A stretch of 64,000 nt of DNA from Rossellomorea aquimaris (GCF_020172085.1 NZ_JAIVAT010000003.1:620001-684000); one strand, 5' to 3'; numbered from the stretch's first letter, positions 18,726 to 28,118 are shown. A program made the numbers and translations. Notes: generated by a model not told the origin, from the letters alone.

Positions 18726-19729
18726 AGGCGGTTATATTGGCGGGTGGTGAAGGCAAGCGATTAAGACCTTATACAATGTCCATTGCGAAGCCGATGGTCC
18801 CGATTTTGAATAAGCCAATACTTGAATATAGCATTAATCTCCTTAAGTCACATGGGATTAAAGATATCCTGATCACAACATGTTATAAAAGTGAAACAAT
18901 TAAAGAGTATTTTGGAGATGGGAAACGGTTCAATGTGAATATCACATATCTTGAGGAAAGATCCCCGCTGGGTACAGCTGGAGGTCTCTTCCTTGCACGT
19001 CACAGGCTGCGTGAACCGTTCCTTGTCCTGAGCGGTGATGCCTTTACCAATATTCCCATTGATAAGGTCATTGAATTCCATTATGAGAAGAGAGCAGTTA
19101 TGACCGTGGTATCAAAGGAAGTGTCGAATCCGAAGGAATATGGTATCTGTCATACAGACGAGAACCGGAAATTGGTCGATTTCATTGAAAAGCCAGAAGA
19201 ATGGGAAGGGAATGAAGTCAACACCGGTGTATATATGCTGGACCCACGACTTCTTGATCGCTATGCCCATATCGGGGCAAGGGATTTTGGGCAGGATTTT
19301 ATTCCGCGTCTCCTATTGAACAATGAAGAGGTTTACGTTTTTAAGACCAGTGCTTATTGGCGGGACATTGGTAACCCAGAAGAATATAAGTGTGCCAGGG
19401 AAGATCTCATGAGGGGACAGTTCTCCCCGCCCTCTTTAAAAAAAGGATCCCCTTATTCAAAGGGCTTTATGGAACCTTTCATCACCCGTCTTCAAGTGGC
19501 GTGTCCAAACGGAAAGAAGCCGATGGTCCTAGCTAAGCTGCTGGAGACAGTACCTTCTTCATCTAATCAGGAAGAAATCGTTTTTGACCATAGGGATGGA
19601 GGGCGCACGAAAATCATCAGTGATCCGAAAAGAGGGTTCATCATATATTCAAAGGCTGATAGACGGAATTTGGCAAGGGAGCTTGCAAGGTATTATGGAA
19701 TGAAAATAAAAATCTGGCAAAAGGTGTAG
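18722..19729 (+). CDS. Sugar-phosphate nucleotidyltransferase with atypical C-terminus
   Basis: 335 residues. Residues 1-225 form a nucleotidyl transferase domain with the activation loop LAGGEGKRLRP, the PMVPILNKPILEY motif and the catalytic-site segment LSGDAFTNI, as in GlmU/RmlA/mannose-1-phosphate guanylyltransferases. The last 100 residues lack left-handed beta-helix repeats. Instead DHRDGGRTKIISDP...AELAR-like text resembles the fourth domain of phosphomannomutases, as in fused transferase-mutase proteins but without their catalytic domains. It probably supplies the NDP-sugar donor for the upstream GT4, with which it overlaps by ATGA. Confidence 0.85.
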   Translation: MKAVILAGGEGKRLRPYTMSIAKPMVPILNKPILEYSINLLKSHGIKDILITTCYKSETIKEYFGDGKRFNVNITYLEERSPLGTAGGLFLARHRLREPFLVLSGDAFTNIPIDKVIEFHYEKRAVMTVVSKEVSNPKEYGICHTDENRKLVDFIEKPEEWEGNEVNTGVYMLDPRLLDRYAHIGARDFGQDFIPRLLLNNEEVYVFKTSAYWRDIGNPEEYKCAREDLMRGQFSPPSLKKGSPYSKGFMEPFITRLQVACPNGKKPMVLAKLLETVPSSSNQEEIVFDHRDGGRTKIISDPKRGFIIYSKADRRNLARELARYYGMKIKIWQKV

Positions 19730-19735
19730 AGGCTA

Positions 19736-20308
19736 ATGAAGGAGAATCCTAATCGTACGTTCCATATCCAAGGGATAGCCTGGAATAAGAAAGATGAATA
19801 TGTGCCCATTCATTCTGAAAATGTGTCCTCTCTTTCGAATATTAAAGTAAGAGTGAAAGATGAAGTGGAAGGGTGGGGGGGATCCTGTACATTCGAATTG
19901 GAAAATATGTCAAAAGAAACCCGTCAATTAAAGGTATTCTTTCTGATTGAATGGCTCTCATGCAAGGAAGACGGAGTGGGGGTCCTGTCACTGTCGAAGG
20001 ATACGTTCTGGAATTACAGCGGTAAAAACGTAGCCATCACCAATATCGTTTCCTGTTCCGAATCTGTCGAGAAAACCATTTATCCGCTTAATCTCAAAGG
20101 GCTCAAACTCTGGAAGAGATCCTTAAGCAAGGGAAGCTTATTTTATTATCCCATAACAAATGGTCAAAATATGATGGTGTATATGCTGGACTTTTCTTTC
20201 AAACCATTTGAAGTGAAACAGGGGAAAATATATGCCATTGAAGGTGAATTGGAAGAAGAGGTTTCAAATTTAAGTGATAGAATTAAAAACGGACTAGCAT
20301 TTCCCTGA
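19736..20308 (+). CDS. Unknown protein, last gene of carbohydrate cluster
   Basis: 190 residues with no family I recognise. Rich in aromatic and beta-branched residues with no signal peptide or membrane segment, consistent with an all-beta cytosolic protein (FELENMSKETRQL and MVYMLDFSFKPFEV suggest a beta-sandwich). It starts six bases after the nucleotidyltransferase, so it belongs to that operon and may bind the glycan product. Confidence 0.7.
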   Translation: MKENPNRTFHIQGIAWNKKDEYVPIHSENVSSLSNIKVRVKDEVEGWGGSCTFELENMSKETRQLKVFFLIEWLSCKEDGVGVLSLSKDTFWNYSGKNVAITNIVSCSESVEKTIYPLNLKGLKLWKRSLSKGSLFYYPITNGQNMMVYMLDFSFKPFEVKQGKIYAIEGELEEEVSNLSDRIKNGLAFP

Positions 20309-20374
20309 AAAAAGTGATATTATAGAAAAGTCGTATGAATAGTAGAAGATGTATATGTTTGGAGGGAAATCATA

Positions 20375-20524
20375 ATGCGTGTAAACATTACTTTGGCTTG
20401 CACAGAAACTGGTGAGCGTAACTATATTACTACTAAGAATAAGCGTAACAACCCAGACCGCCTAGAGCTAAAAAAATATTGCCCGAAATTAAAGCGTGTG
20501 ACTCTTCACCGCGAAACGAAATAA
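20375..20524 (+). CDS. rpmG: 50S ribosomal protein L33, zinc-independent form
   Basis: 49 residues, [20 protein letters not shown] at the start. L33 forms with a zinc ribbon have two CxxC pairs. Here only one cysteine of each remains (Cys9 in ACTETG and Cys36 in YCPK), so this copy should not need zinc. ATG 20375 follows GGAGGG. Monocistronic with its own terminator. Confidence 0.96.
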   Translation: MRVNITLACTETGERNYITTKNKRNNPDRLELKKYCPKLKRVTLHRETK

Positions 20525-20554
20525 GCAGCCGGATTTTATCCGCTGCTTTTTTTT
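20523..20554 (+). terminator. Terminator after rpmG
   Basis: AGCAGCCGGAT/ATCCGCTGCT stem with one mismatch and eight T. Confidence 0.88.
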
Positions 20555-20678
20555 ATGCCTTATTTGATGTATGGTCGTTTTGAACGTCATGATCAGATCT
20601 GTAGATGGGAAAGACATCGCATTTCTTTAAGAAATCCATTAAAATAGAGTATCAGTACAGCATGCAAGGAGGGATTGT

Positions 20679-21245
20679 ATGTCAAAAAAAGAACAGCGCA
20701 AATCTCAGCTGCAAACATTAAAATCCATAGACCCAATATCATATCAACAAAAATGTTTTCAAATAGAACAGCGTCTCTTTCATTCTTCTGAGTGGAAGAA
20801 TAGCCAAGTGGTTGCGGTAACCGTTTCTAAACCCCCTGAACTTGATACTTGGAATATCATCAAGAGAGGCTGGGAAGAGGGGAAAACAGTGGTTGTTCCC
20901 AAGTGTCTCCCGCAGAAAAGGCAATTGATTTTTTATAAATTGAGTGATTTTCACCAATTGGAACAATCCTATTTTCACTTATATGAACCAGATCCGGATG
21001 AGTCCACATCCGTACATAATGAATCGATACAATTAATGATTGTCCCGGGTTTAGCCTATACCATAAAGGGTTATCGACTTGGATTTGGCGGAGGATATTA
21101 TGATCGTTTGCTTGCTGGTTTTTCAGGAACGGTGATGTCCCTTGCATTTGAAGAACAAATGGTCGATGCTCTGCCGGTGGAACCCTTCGATATGAAAGTT
21201 TCAACCATCCTTACGGAAAAGAGACGGATTCACTGTGATGAGTGA
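20679..21245 (+). CDS. yqgN: 5-formyltetrahydrofolate cyclo-ligase
   Basis: 188 residues. Converts 5-formyl-THF to 5,10-methenyl-THF using ATP. The basic N-terminus and the signature GFGGGYYDRLL (near residue 135), preceded by VPGLAYTIKGYRLG, are typical. ATG 20679 follows AAGGAGGG. Its end overlaps the DUF92 gene. Confidence 0.95.
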   Translation: MSKKEQRKSQLQTLKSIDPISYQQKCFQIEQRLFHSSEWKNSQVVAVTVSKPPELDTWNIIKRGWEEGKTVVVPKCLPQKRQLIFYKLSDFHQLEQSYFHLYEPDPDESTSVHNESIQLMIVPGLAYTIKGYRLGFGGGYYDRLLAGFSGTVMSLAFEEQMVDALPVEPFDMKVSTILTEKRRIHCDE

Positions 21246-22020
21246 GTATTCTTTTCTTATTCTTTTTATTCTTGCCATTTCCTTTGGTGGGTGGAAGACT
21301 AAGAATTTAAGTCCATCAGGGGCTGTGATGGCTGTGGTGATCGGCCTCATCATTGGTAGTGCTTATGGATTCAAGGGGCTGTTTGTATTAGGGGTCTTCT
21401 TTCTTTCAGCGAGCATTTGGTCCCGCCTATTTAAGAATAGCAAGGTCGGAATCGAGGACAGGCTGGCCAAGACGTCTATCAGGGATTGGCAGCAGGTATT
21501 GGCAAACGGAGGTCCAGCTGCCTTATTCGCCTTGCTGTTTATTATGACGGGTGAAGAGGTCTTCACATTTGCTTTTGCCGCGTCGATTGCAGGTGCGAAT
21601 TCAGATACATGGGCTTCTGAAATTGGACCCCTAAGTCACAAAAGGCCGCTTTCTGTCAGGTCGTTAAAGAGAGTTCCAAAAGGAACATCGGGAGCCATTT
21701 CTTTCATCGGTACTTTAGCGGCTGTCGCTGGGGCCGCCATTATTTCTCTGACTGCACTTCTCATGCTTGGCACGATGGATCTCACCCTGTTTATACTGAT
21801 CACTCTTTCTGGTTTTGCCGGAAACCTCCTGGACACGTTTCTAGGTGCATTCGTGCAACTAGATTACAGGTGTAGAGTGTGCGGTTTTCATACCGAATCA
21901 AAGGTGCATTGCGGAAGACAAACCGAGAGAACGAAGGGCTACTGGATGAATAATGAGCTTGTGAATGCTCTTTCAAGCCTTTTGGCGGGAGTGCTCCTTC
22001 TTTTCGTCTTCTGGAAGTAG
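21238..22020 (+). CDS. DUF92 family membrane protein
   Basis: 260 residues with six or seven membrane segments and the conserved ANSDTWASEIG and RVPKGTSGAIS motifs of DUF92 (TIGR00297). Some members have been linked to isoprenoid or phytol phosphate kinase activity in plants; the bacterial role is unknown. ATG 21238 overlaps the 3' end of the cyclo-ligase gene by eight bases. Confidence 0.88.
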   Translation: MSEYSFLILFILAISFGGWKTKNLSPSGAVMAVVIGLIIGSAYGFKGLFVLGVFFLSASIWSRLFKNSKVGIEDRLAKTSIRDWQQVLANGGPAALFALLFIMTGEEVFTFAFAASIAGANSDTWASEIGPLSHKRPLSVRSLKRVPKGTSGAISFIGTLAAVAGAAIISLTALLMLGTMDLTLFILITLSGFAGNLLDTFLGAFVQLDYRCRVCGFHTESKVHCGRQTERTKGYWMNNELVNALSSLLAGVLLLFVFWK

Positions 22021-22095
22021 TAAAAAAATACCGGAAAGTATCATTTAGGTGGATAAGCGAATCGGTTATGAACCAAACTACTATCAGGAGGGATC

Positions 22096-22278
22096 ATGAT
22101 GAACGGATGGACAAAATGGATAGTGTTGGGCGGTTTGGTACTCTTTCTGATTCCAAATCGATATCGCTTGTTAAACCTGTTATTAGGGAATTTCCTTATT
22201 CGCAAATTTGCCGTGAAAGCAGCGATGGGAGTACCCGGTATCCGCTCTAAATTCATTCAAGGTGCATTTCGGTCTTGA
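22096..22278 (+). CDS. yqgO: Small membrane protein YqgO-like
   Basis: 60 residues: a membrane segment (WIVLGGLVLFLI), then a basic amphipathic tail. ATG 22096 or 22099 follows CAGGAGGG. The size and position before the rhomboid gene match B. subtilis yqgO. The function is unknown. Confidence 0.75.
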   Translation: MMNGWTKWIVLGGLVLFLIPNRYRLLNLLLGNFLIRKFAVKAAMGVPGIRSKFIQGAFRS

Positions 22279-22284
22279 TTGAAG

Positions 22285-22327
22285 AGAAGACTGCAGAAGG
22301 GAATATCCTCTTCCTGCAGTCTTTTTT
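22285..22327 (+). terminator. Terminator after yqgO
   Basis: AAGACTGCAG/CTGCAGTCTT with inner pairing and six T. Confidence 0.92.
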
Positions 22328-22328
22328 G

Positions 22329-22358
22329 TTTACACTTTAAAAACAGGTTCGGTATAGT
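22329..22358 (+). promoter_or_regulatory. Sigma-A-like promoter for rhomboid gene
   Basis: TTTACA at 22329 and TATAGT at 22353 are separated by 18 bases, about 90 bases upstream of the yqgP start. Confidence 0.5.
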
Positions 22359-22442
22359 ATGGGTATATATATGCTCTTTAACATAAAAGAAATCAGAAGT
22401 ACATCAATCATTCGAGTAATCTGAAGAGAGTATAAGAAAGTA

Positions 22443-23975
22443 GTGGATGTTGTGGATTTACGGTATCATTATTTATTTTGGAAAGCCGCCTACTATCTGG
22501 TGGAATATAAGCATTATCGAATAGTAAAGCTTTCCCCAGACCAGGATGAGATATGGCTGGAGAATTCGAGAATCAAAGAAGCAAATATCGTCCGAATCGT
22601 GCGAAAGGACCTGGATTGGGGAAACTGGGTCAAGCGGGATTTGGAATTGACTTCTGTCAATGGAGAAAAAATTAAGAGATCCCTGGGGAAACGTCAATTA
22701 CATGTTAAAAACCTTTACATATCAACTTTTCCCCCTGTCGATGGTGATCCAGATTTATTCCAGGATCCTGTGGAACGTGGAAAGACAATTATTCAGCCAA
22801 TCCTTCTTCATGGTGACGAAAGTGTAAAAGTGCTGAAAAATGATCCTTTATTCAACGGAGGGGACTGGGAGCTTCCGCCTGAAGTACTTGAAGCGAATGT
22901 CAATTGGATTAAAAATATGACACTGACTTCTTCTAACAAACAGCTTCAGAAAGAGAGACAGCTATTTGAGAGGGGAAAGCCGTTTTTCACTTATTTCTTC
23001 ATAGCCGTTCAAGTAATCATGTTTTTTATCCTAGAAATGAATGGTGGGAGTAAGGATCCCCAAACTCTCATACAGTATGGTGCAAAATATAATCCCCTTA
23101 TGATTGAAGGGGAGTGGTGGCGCCTCATTACCCCCATCTTCCTCCATATAGGATTATTACATCTGCTCATGAATACACTGGCCCTGTTTTATCTGGGAAC
23201 GGCTGTGGAGAAAATGTTCGGACGGATACGGTTCGTTCTTATTTATATGCTGTCGGGAATTGCAGGGACGCTTGCCAGCTTCCTGTTTACATCCAATCTT
23301 TCAGCCGGGGCAAGTGGAGCGATCTTTGGATGTTTTGGTGCTCTCCTTTATTTTGGCGTATTGCACCCAAACGTTTTCTTCCGTACCATGGGAGCCAATA
23401 TCATCGGAGTTATCCTCTTGAATCTTGCCCTCGGTTTCTCGCTGCCCGGCATTGATAATGCAGGGCATATCGGAGGGCTTATAGGAGGATTTCTTGTAGC
23501 AGGTATTGTCAGCCTGCCTCACACTTTCCGTCCTGTCCGTCAGATTCTATTTCTTCTGGTGTGCATTTTACTCACGGGGATATTGATCTCTCGTGGGATC
23601 GGAACGGATACAACGAAATGGGATGTTGATACTGTTAACGGGGTAGCGCAGGAAAAATTATCGAACCAAGAATGGGAAGAAACCGAACAGCTTCTTCTTC
23701 CGGTGGTGGAAGAAGGGGCCCCGAATGCCCAAACCTATTTCTTCCTATCCTATGCTGAAATCAAGCAAAACAAACTGTCACTTGCGAAAAAACACTTGAT
23801 GGCAGCAGTAGATGAAGATTATACGTTTCATGAAGCTCATTATAATCTGGCATTGATCCTGATTGATACAGGGAATAGGGAAGAAGCCCTCCTACATGCA
23901 AAAAAAGCCTATGAATTAAATAGGCAGGATGAAAAATATGAAAAGCTTTATAAAGAATTACAGCAGGATCGTTAA
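22443..23975 (+). CDS. gluP: Rhomboid intramembrane serine protease with TPR tail
   Basis: 510 residues, YqgP/GluP family. A soluble N-terminal domain of about 170 residues precedes a six-helix rhomboid core with the catalytic serine in AGASGAIFG and the histidine in NAGHIGGLIGG. Tetratricopeptide repeats occupy the last 110 residues (YFFLSYAEIKQNKLSLAKKHL and HYNLALILIDTGNREEALLHA are one repeat apart). It cleaves membrane proteins within the bilayer. The start is taken as GTG 22443; the ribosome-binding site is weak and GTG 22452 is an alternative. Confidence 0.92.
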   Translation: MDVVDLRYHYLFWKAAYYLVEYKHYRIVKLSPDQDEIWLENSRIKEANIVRIVRKDLDWGNWVKRDLELTSVNGEKIKRSLGKRQLHVKNLYISTFPPVDGDPDLFQDPVERGKTIIQPILLHGDESVKVLKNDPLFNGGDWELPPEVLEANVNWIKNMTLTSSNKQLQKERQLFERGKPFFTYFFIAVQVIMFFILEMNGGSKDPQTLIQYGAKYNPLMIEGEWWRLITPIFLHIGLLHLLMNTLALFYLGTAVEKMFGRIRFVLIYMLSGIAGTLASFLFTSNLSAGASGAIFGCFGALLYFGVLHPNVFFRTMGANIIGVILLNLALGFSLPGIDNAGHIGGLIGGFLVAGIVSLPHTFRPVRQILFLLVCILLTGILISRGIGTDTTKWDVDTVNGVAQEKLSNQEWEETEQLLLPVVEEGAPNAQTYFFLSYAEIKQNKLSLAKKHLMAAVDEDYTFHEAHYNLALILIDTGNREEALLHAKKAYELNRQDEKYEKLYKELQQDR

Positions 23976-24850
23976 GGAGATACCTGCTGCCTGAGTAGAG
24001 AAGCTTCCCCGTTTTGATCGATGAGCAACACGAGGACTTCTGATTTGTCTTTTTTCACTAATAGTAGGGGGATGGCACTATCGATGGATTCGACAACAGA
24101 GCCGTCCTCTTTTTTTATACCCAGATAATAGTTTTTATACAGTCCCTCCCACAGATTACCGATCAAACGATCCCATTCTTGCCGGGAGAAGCCTTCCAAA
24201 GGACGGTTATCGAACTTTGGCAGTTCAGTCAGCGGAATGGATGTATATTTATCGACGTGGAGATCCATGGAAGTGAGCGCTTTTTCCCAAAGGTACTCAA
24301 GCTGTTGGGTCGTCACTTTGTCCAGGATGTCCTTCCACTCTTTTTCTGCATCCGTCCCGGGTTGCCTGAAGGCATTTAACGGACTGAAATTCGAATCAAT
24401 TACGTACAACGTATCTTCAGACATCTTCTGAGCACTGGTGAAATCTGTATCTGTTTCATGTATTTCGGAATAATGGAAAGAAACCGCTTGGAGAAGACTG
24501 CTTTCTTTCCCCTTTATGGTTGATTCCTCTACGATTTGATCAGTATCTTGTTCCCACTCATTCATCTTCCCTTTCAATCTTCCGTTCATATATATAAAGC
24601 CGACATCCTGACGTAAATAAGCAGGAGTGTCCAATTTTGAAGAAACCTTCCAATCTACATAATAATGATCATTCTTCTTCTTTGGATCTAGCATTAGGAT
24701 CGTTGTTGCCGATTCATACGAGACATTTTCATTGATAGGAAAAAAAATGATGCTTTCTCTCGTTTGGGGTTTGTAAAAAAATTGAATGCCGAGAGCGACT
24801 ATACACATGATCACCAGAAAGGGCATTGCTTCCTTCAGTCTATGCTTCAT
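23972..24850 (-). CDS. Unknown membrane-anchored protein
   Basis: 292 residues from ATG 24850, which follows GGAG at eight bases (an upstream in-frame start at 24937 has no ribosome-binding site). One N-terminal membrane segment (AMPFLVIMCIVALGIQFFY) and an extracytoplasmic domain without recognised family. It ends tail-to-tail with yqgP, overlapping by three bases. In B. subtilis I do not recall a gene here, so this may be lineage specific. Confidence 0.72.
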   Translation of the reverse strand: MKHRLKEAMPFLVIMCIVALGIQFFYKPQTRESIIFFPINENVSYESATTILMLDPKKKNDHYYVDWKVSSKLDTPAYLRQDVGFIYMNGRLKGKMNEWEQDTDQIVEESTIKGKESSLLQAVSFHYSEIHETDTDFTSAQKMSEDTLYVIDSNFSPLNAFRQPGTDAEKEWKDILDKVTTQQLEYLWEKALTSMDLHVDKYTSIPLTELPKFDNRPLEGFSRQEWDRLIGNLWEGLYKNYYLGIKKEDGSVVESIDSAIPLLLVKKDKSEVLVLLIDQNGEASLLRQQVSP

Positions 24851-24991
24851 ATCTTTCACTCCAGTGGTTTGTCCATTTTGTACATAGTATGAAGTGAGGC
24901 AAATGAATATGATTGGATGTATGGTTTCCGGTTTCATTGTCCAATATGGTAAAGATGGAAATTCATGTAAAGGTACTAGGGGTGAAGGCTA

Positions 24992-26452
24992 ATGTCAAAT
25001 GAAAAGAAGAAGCCTGTCTCTACTCAGATTGAAGAAAACACCAATTATTTAAGGGATACCTTGGCTGTGGACAAGAGCTTTGATGTCATTCAATTGGATC
25101 TGGAGTATGCTGAGCGCAAGATGGCCATGTTTTTAGTGGATGGCTTTGTGAAAGATGATATTATGCATTATCTGATGAAGCTTTTATCAGGGCTCAGTCC
25201 TGAACAATTAGAAGAAGATACATTAGAGAAGCTATTGAAGACGTACATTCCTTATATAGAGATAGAACAAGTAGATGACTTGAATCAGGTGATTGATTTA
25301 GTATTAGCAGGTCCGACAGCCCTTGTGGTAGACGGTATTGATAAGGTCATTATGATCGATGCAAGGACGTATCCGGCCAGGGGTCCGCAGGAGCCCGATA
25401 TTGAACGGGTTGTCAGGGGTTCAAGGGATGGATATGTGGAGACGATTGTCTTTAATACGGCATTGACGAGAAGGCGGGTGCGGGATCCTTCTCTTCGCAT
25501 GGAATACATGCAAATAGGGAGAAGGTCGAAAACCGATATCGTGGTCAGCTATATAGAAGATATAGCCGATCCGAACCTGGTGCATAAAATCAAGGATGCC
25601 CTTTCAAAGATTGATACAGACGGACTTGCGATGGGTGAGAAGACGTTGGAGGAATACATCGCCGGACGTCATTGGAATCCCTATCCTTTGGTCAGGTACA
25701 CAGAAAGACCCGATACAGCGGCAGCGCATCTTTACGAGGGGCACATCCTGATTATGGTGGATGGCTCCCCGAGTGTCATGATCACACCGACAACCTTTTG
25801 GCATCATCTGCAGCATGCCGAGGAGTATAGGAATAAACCTTCTGTAGGAGCTTACCTTCGCTTCGTAAGGTTCATTGCCGTATGGTCTTCGATCTTTTTA
25901 CTGCCGCTTTATTATTTGTTTGCGATTCATCCGGAGCTTCTTCCGGAATCTTTGGCCTATGTGGGCCCTAATGATGTTGGGGAAGTCCCCTTATTCCTAC
26001 AATTTCTAATCATTGAAATCGGAATAGATATATTAAGAATGGCGGCCATTCATACCCCGTCATCTCTGGCAACTGCCCTTGGACTCGTGGCTGCATTAAT
26101 GATCGGTCAGGTTGCGGTGGAGGTTGGCCTCTTCATTAATGAAGTCATCCTTTATCTGGCAATAGCGGCGATCGGAACGTTCTCCACACCTAGTTATGAG
26201 ATGAGCCTGGCCAATCGCCTGGTAAGGATATTCTTATTAATATGTACGGCTTTATTTGGAGTTTACGGGTTTGTAGTAGGTGTATTCATGTGGATCATCA
26301 TGCTGTCAAGAATGAATTCGTTTGACATTCCATATATGTGGCCATTTATACCATTCAACTTCAGGGCGTTCAGAGATGTATTCCTCCGTTCACCCATGCC
26401 CCTTAAGAACAGGCGTCCGCGATTTCTTCATCCGAAAGACCCGGACCGGTAA
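24992..26452 (+). CDS. SpoVAF/GerA-family spore germination protein
   Basis: 486 residues with the GerA-family layout: a soluble N-terminal domain (to about 285) then four to five membrane segments and a basic tail. RTYPARGPQEPDIERVVRGSRDGYVE is the family's core signature. Length and tail (FRAFRDVFLRSPMPLKNRRP) fit SpoVAF, which joins germinant receptor complexes in the spore inner membrane. A weak sigma-G-like promoter (GTATG at 24919, 18 bases, CAATATG at 24942) precedes it. It stands outside any spoVA operon. Confidence 0.88.
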   Translation: MSNEKKKPVSTQIEENTNYLRDTLAVDKSFDVIQLDLEYAERKMAMFLVDGFVKDDIMHYLMKLLSGLSPEQLEEDTLEKLLKTYIPYIEIEQVDDLNQVIDLVLAGPTALVVDGIDKVIMIDARTYPARGPQEPDIERVVRGSRDGYVETIVFNTALTRRRVRDPSLRMEYMQIGRRSKTDIVVSYIEDIADPNLVHKIKDALSKIDTDGLAMGEKTLEEYIAGRHWNPYPLVRYTERPDTAAAHLYEGHILIMVDGSPSVMITPTTFWHHLQHAEEYRNKPSVGAYLRFVRFIAVWSSIFLLPLYYLFAIHPELLPESLAYVGPNDVGEVPLFLQFLIIEIGIDILRMAAIHTPSSLATALGLVAALMIGQVAVEVGLFINEVILYLAIAAIGTFSTPSYEMSLANRLVRIFLLICTALFGVYGFVVGVFMWIIMLSRMNSFDIPYMWPFIPFNFRAFRDVFLRSPMPLKNRRPRFLHPKDPDR

Positions 26453-26453
26453 A

Positions 26454-26498
26454 AAAGAGATTTCCCTAAAGGATCTTCCTTTAGGGAAATCTCTTTTT
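26454..26498 (+). terminator. Terminator after spoVAF-like gene
   Basis: AGAGATTTCCCTAAAGG/CCTTTAGGGAAATCTCT stem with T-run. Confidence 0.95.
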
Positions 26499-26596
26499 AT
26501 GTTAAATGAACCTTTGGCAAGCGTCTGTTTTTTGATTGAGAAGAAAGCGGTTTTCACTTATACTTTATAGTGATGAATAGAAAGCAGGTGTATGGC

Positions 26597-26803
26597 ATGA
26601 AAACGATTTATGATATCCAACAGTTACTAAAAAGTTATGGAACGATCATATATGTTGGACATCGTCTTTCCGACCTGCAACTGATGGAAGGCGAATTAAA
26701 AGAACTGTATCAATCTCAATTGATCGATACCCGTGATTTTCAGACTGCTTTATTGTTGTTGCGTCATGAAATAGAAATTGAAAAAGAAAAACAGGACAGG
26801 TGA
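26597..26803 (+). CDS. yqgQ: DUF910 protein YqgQ
   Basis: 68 residues, a small helical cytosolic protein ([20 protein letters not shown] start, ELYQSQLI core). ATG 26597 follows AGCAGGTG; an earlier in-frame GTG at 26570 has no ribosome-binding site. It precedes glcK with near overlap, as in B. subtilis. Proposed to be a small nucleic-acid-binding protein from structure; function unproven. Confidence 0.88.
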   Translation: MKTIYDIQQLLKSYGTIIYVGHRLSDLQLMEGELKELYQSQLIDTRDFQTALLLLRHEIEIEKEKQDR

Positions 26804-26808
26804 TCACA

Positions 26809-27777
26809 ATGAAGGAAAAATGGTTAGTTGGAGTGGATTTAGGAGGAACGACTACAAAGATTGCGTTCTTGAGTAAATACGGTGAGCTTCTACATAAATG
26901 GGAAATTCCCACTGATAAATCGGAAAACGGAAAAAACATCATCGTGAATATTGCCAAAGCGATTGATAAAAAGCTTGAAGAATTGGATCAGAATAAGGAT
27001 AAACTGGTCGGTATCGGAATGGGAGCGCCGGGCCCGGTTGATACGTCCAAAGGGATTATTTACGAAGCGGTCAATTTAGGATGGGAGAATAATACACCGT
27101 TAAAAGATCTGCTTGAAGTCGAAACGGGATTGCATGCAGTCATTGACAATGATGCAAACTGTGCTGCTCTTGGTGAAATGTGGAAAGGTGCAGGAGATGG
27201 TGCGAAGGATCTCGTATGTGTCACTTTAGGAACAGGTGTAGGAGGCGGTGTGATCACAAACGGAGATATCGTCCACGGTGTGAAAGGGGCTGGTGGAGAA
27301 ATCGGCCATATCACAGTGGTTCCTGAGGGTGGATTCCAGTGTAATTGTGGAAAGACAGGTTGTCTAGAAACCGTTGCATCTGCCACCGGTGTCGTTCGCT
27401 TAGCCAATGAAAAACTGGATGCTGTTTCGGATGATTCCTCATTGCGAAAGCTTAGAGATTCTCATGGGTCGATCAATGCCAAGGACATCTTTGATGCAGC
27501 AAGAGAGAATGATGAACTTGCTCTGGCGGTCATCGATCAGTTAGCATTTTACCTCGGGTTATCCCTGGCTAATCTCGGGAATGGGTTGAACCCTGAAAAG
27601 ATCGTAATCGGTGGAGGAGTATCGAAAGCAGGGGACATCTTATTAGAGCCGGTGGTGAAATTTTTTAAAAAGTTTTCATTTCCGACAGTACGTACCTCAA
27701 CGAACTTGAGTATCGCTACCCTTGGAAATGATGCAGGAGTAATCGGTGCTGCGTGGTTAGTCAAGAATAAGATTTAA
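26809..27777 (+). CDS. glcK: Glucokinase (ROK family)
   Basis: 322 residues. Phosphorylates glucose with ATP in the cytosol. It has the phosphate-binding [12 protein letters not shown], the sugar site [11 protein letters not shown], and the ROK zinc motif [10 protein letters not shown] with its preceding His in [12 protein letters not shown] 26809 follows AGGTGATC. Co-transcribed with yqgQ. Confidence 0.95.
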   Translation: MKEKWLVGVDLGGTTTKIAFLSKYGELLHKWEIPTDKSENGKNIIVNIAKAIDKKLEELDQNKDKLVGIGMGAPGPVDTSKGIIYEAVNLGWENNTPLKDLLEVETGLHAVIDNDANCAALGEMWKGAGDGAKDLVCVTLGTGVGGGVITNGDIVHGVKGAGGEIGHITVVPEGGFQCNCGKTGCLETVASATGVVRLANEKLDAVSDDSSLRKLRDSHGSINAKDIFDAARENDELALAVIDQLAFYLGLSLANLGNGLNPEKIVIGGGVSKAGDILLEPVVKFFKKFSFPTVRTSTNLSIATLGNDAGVIGAAWLVKNKI

Positions 27778-27800
27778 TCTATAGAAACCAAATAGAAATG

Positions 27801-27835
27801 CAAAGAGAACTTTCCTGTATGGAAAGTTCTCTTTG
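27801..27835 (+). terminator. Terminator after glcK
   Basis: CAAAGAGAACTTTCC/GGAAAGTTCTCTTTG perfect 15-bp stem with loop TGTAT. Confidence 0.88.
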
Positions 27836-28118
27836 TGTATAGACTATTCATTCTGAGTAGTCTGAAACACCTAGTGACCATTGGACTGTTTTTTTATAAT
27901 CGTGTTTTTTTGAAACTTTTAACGGTTTCAACCGTCTAATAGGATGGGTAAGAGAATAAGACTTTAACCATTATACTCTTTCAATATGAATCTCGGTTTG
28001 ACGATTTGTAAAAAAAGTATTAATATAAGTCAATAAATCACCGTTTATTACCTTATTTTACCAAAAAAAAGAAAGTGTTACATACGATTGAACCGTTTGT
28101 AGCAAGGAGGTTGAGTAA
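27836..28118. promoter_or_regulatory. Upstream region of yqgS with cre-like site
   Basis: A long AT-rich leader. TTTTAACGGTTTCA at 27917-27930 matches the CcpA cre consensus at 13 of 14 positions on the minus strand. No open frame of note and no clear sigma-A pair are seen. AGGAGG ends the region before ATG 28119. Confidence 0.35.
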
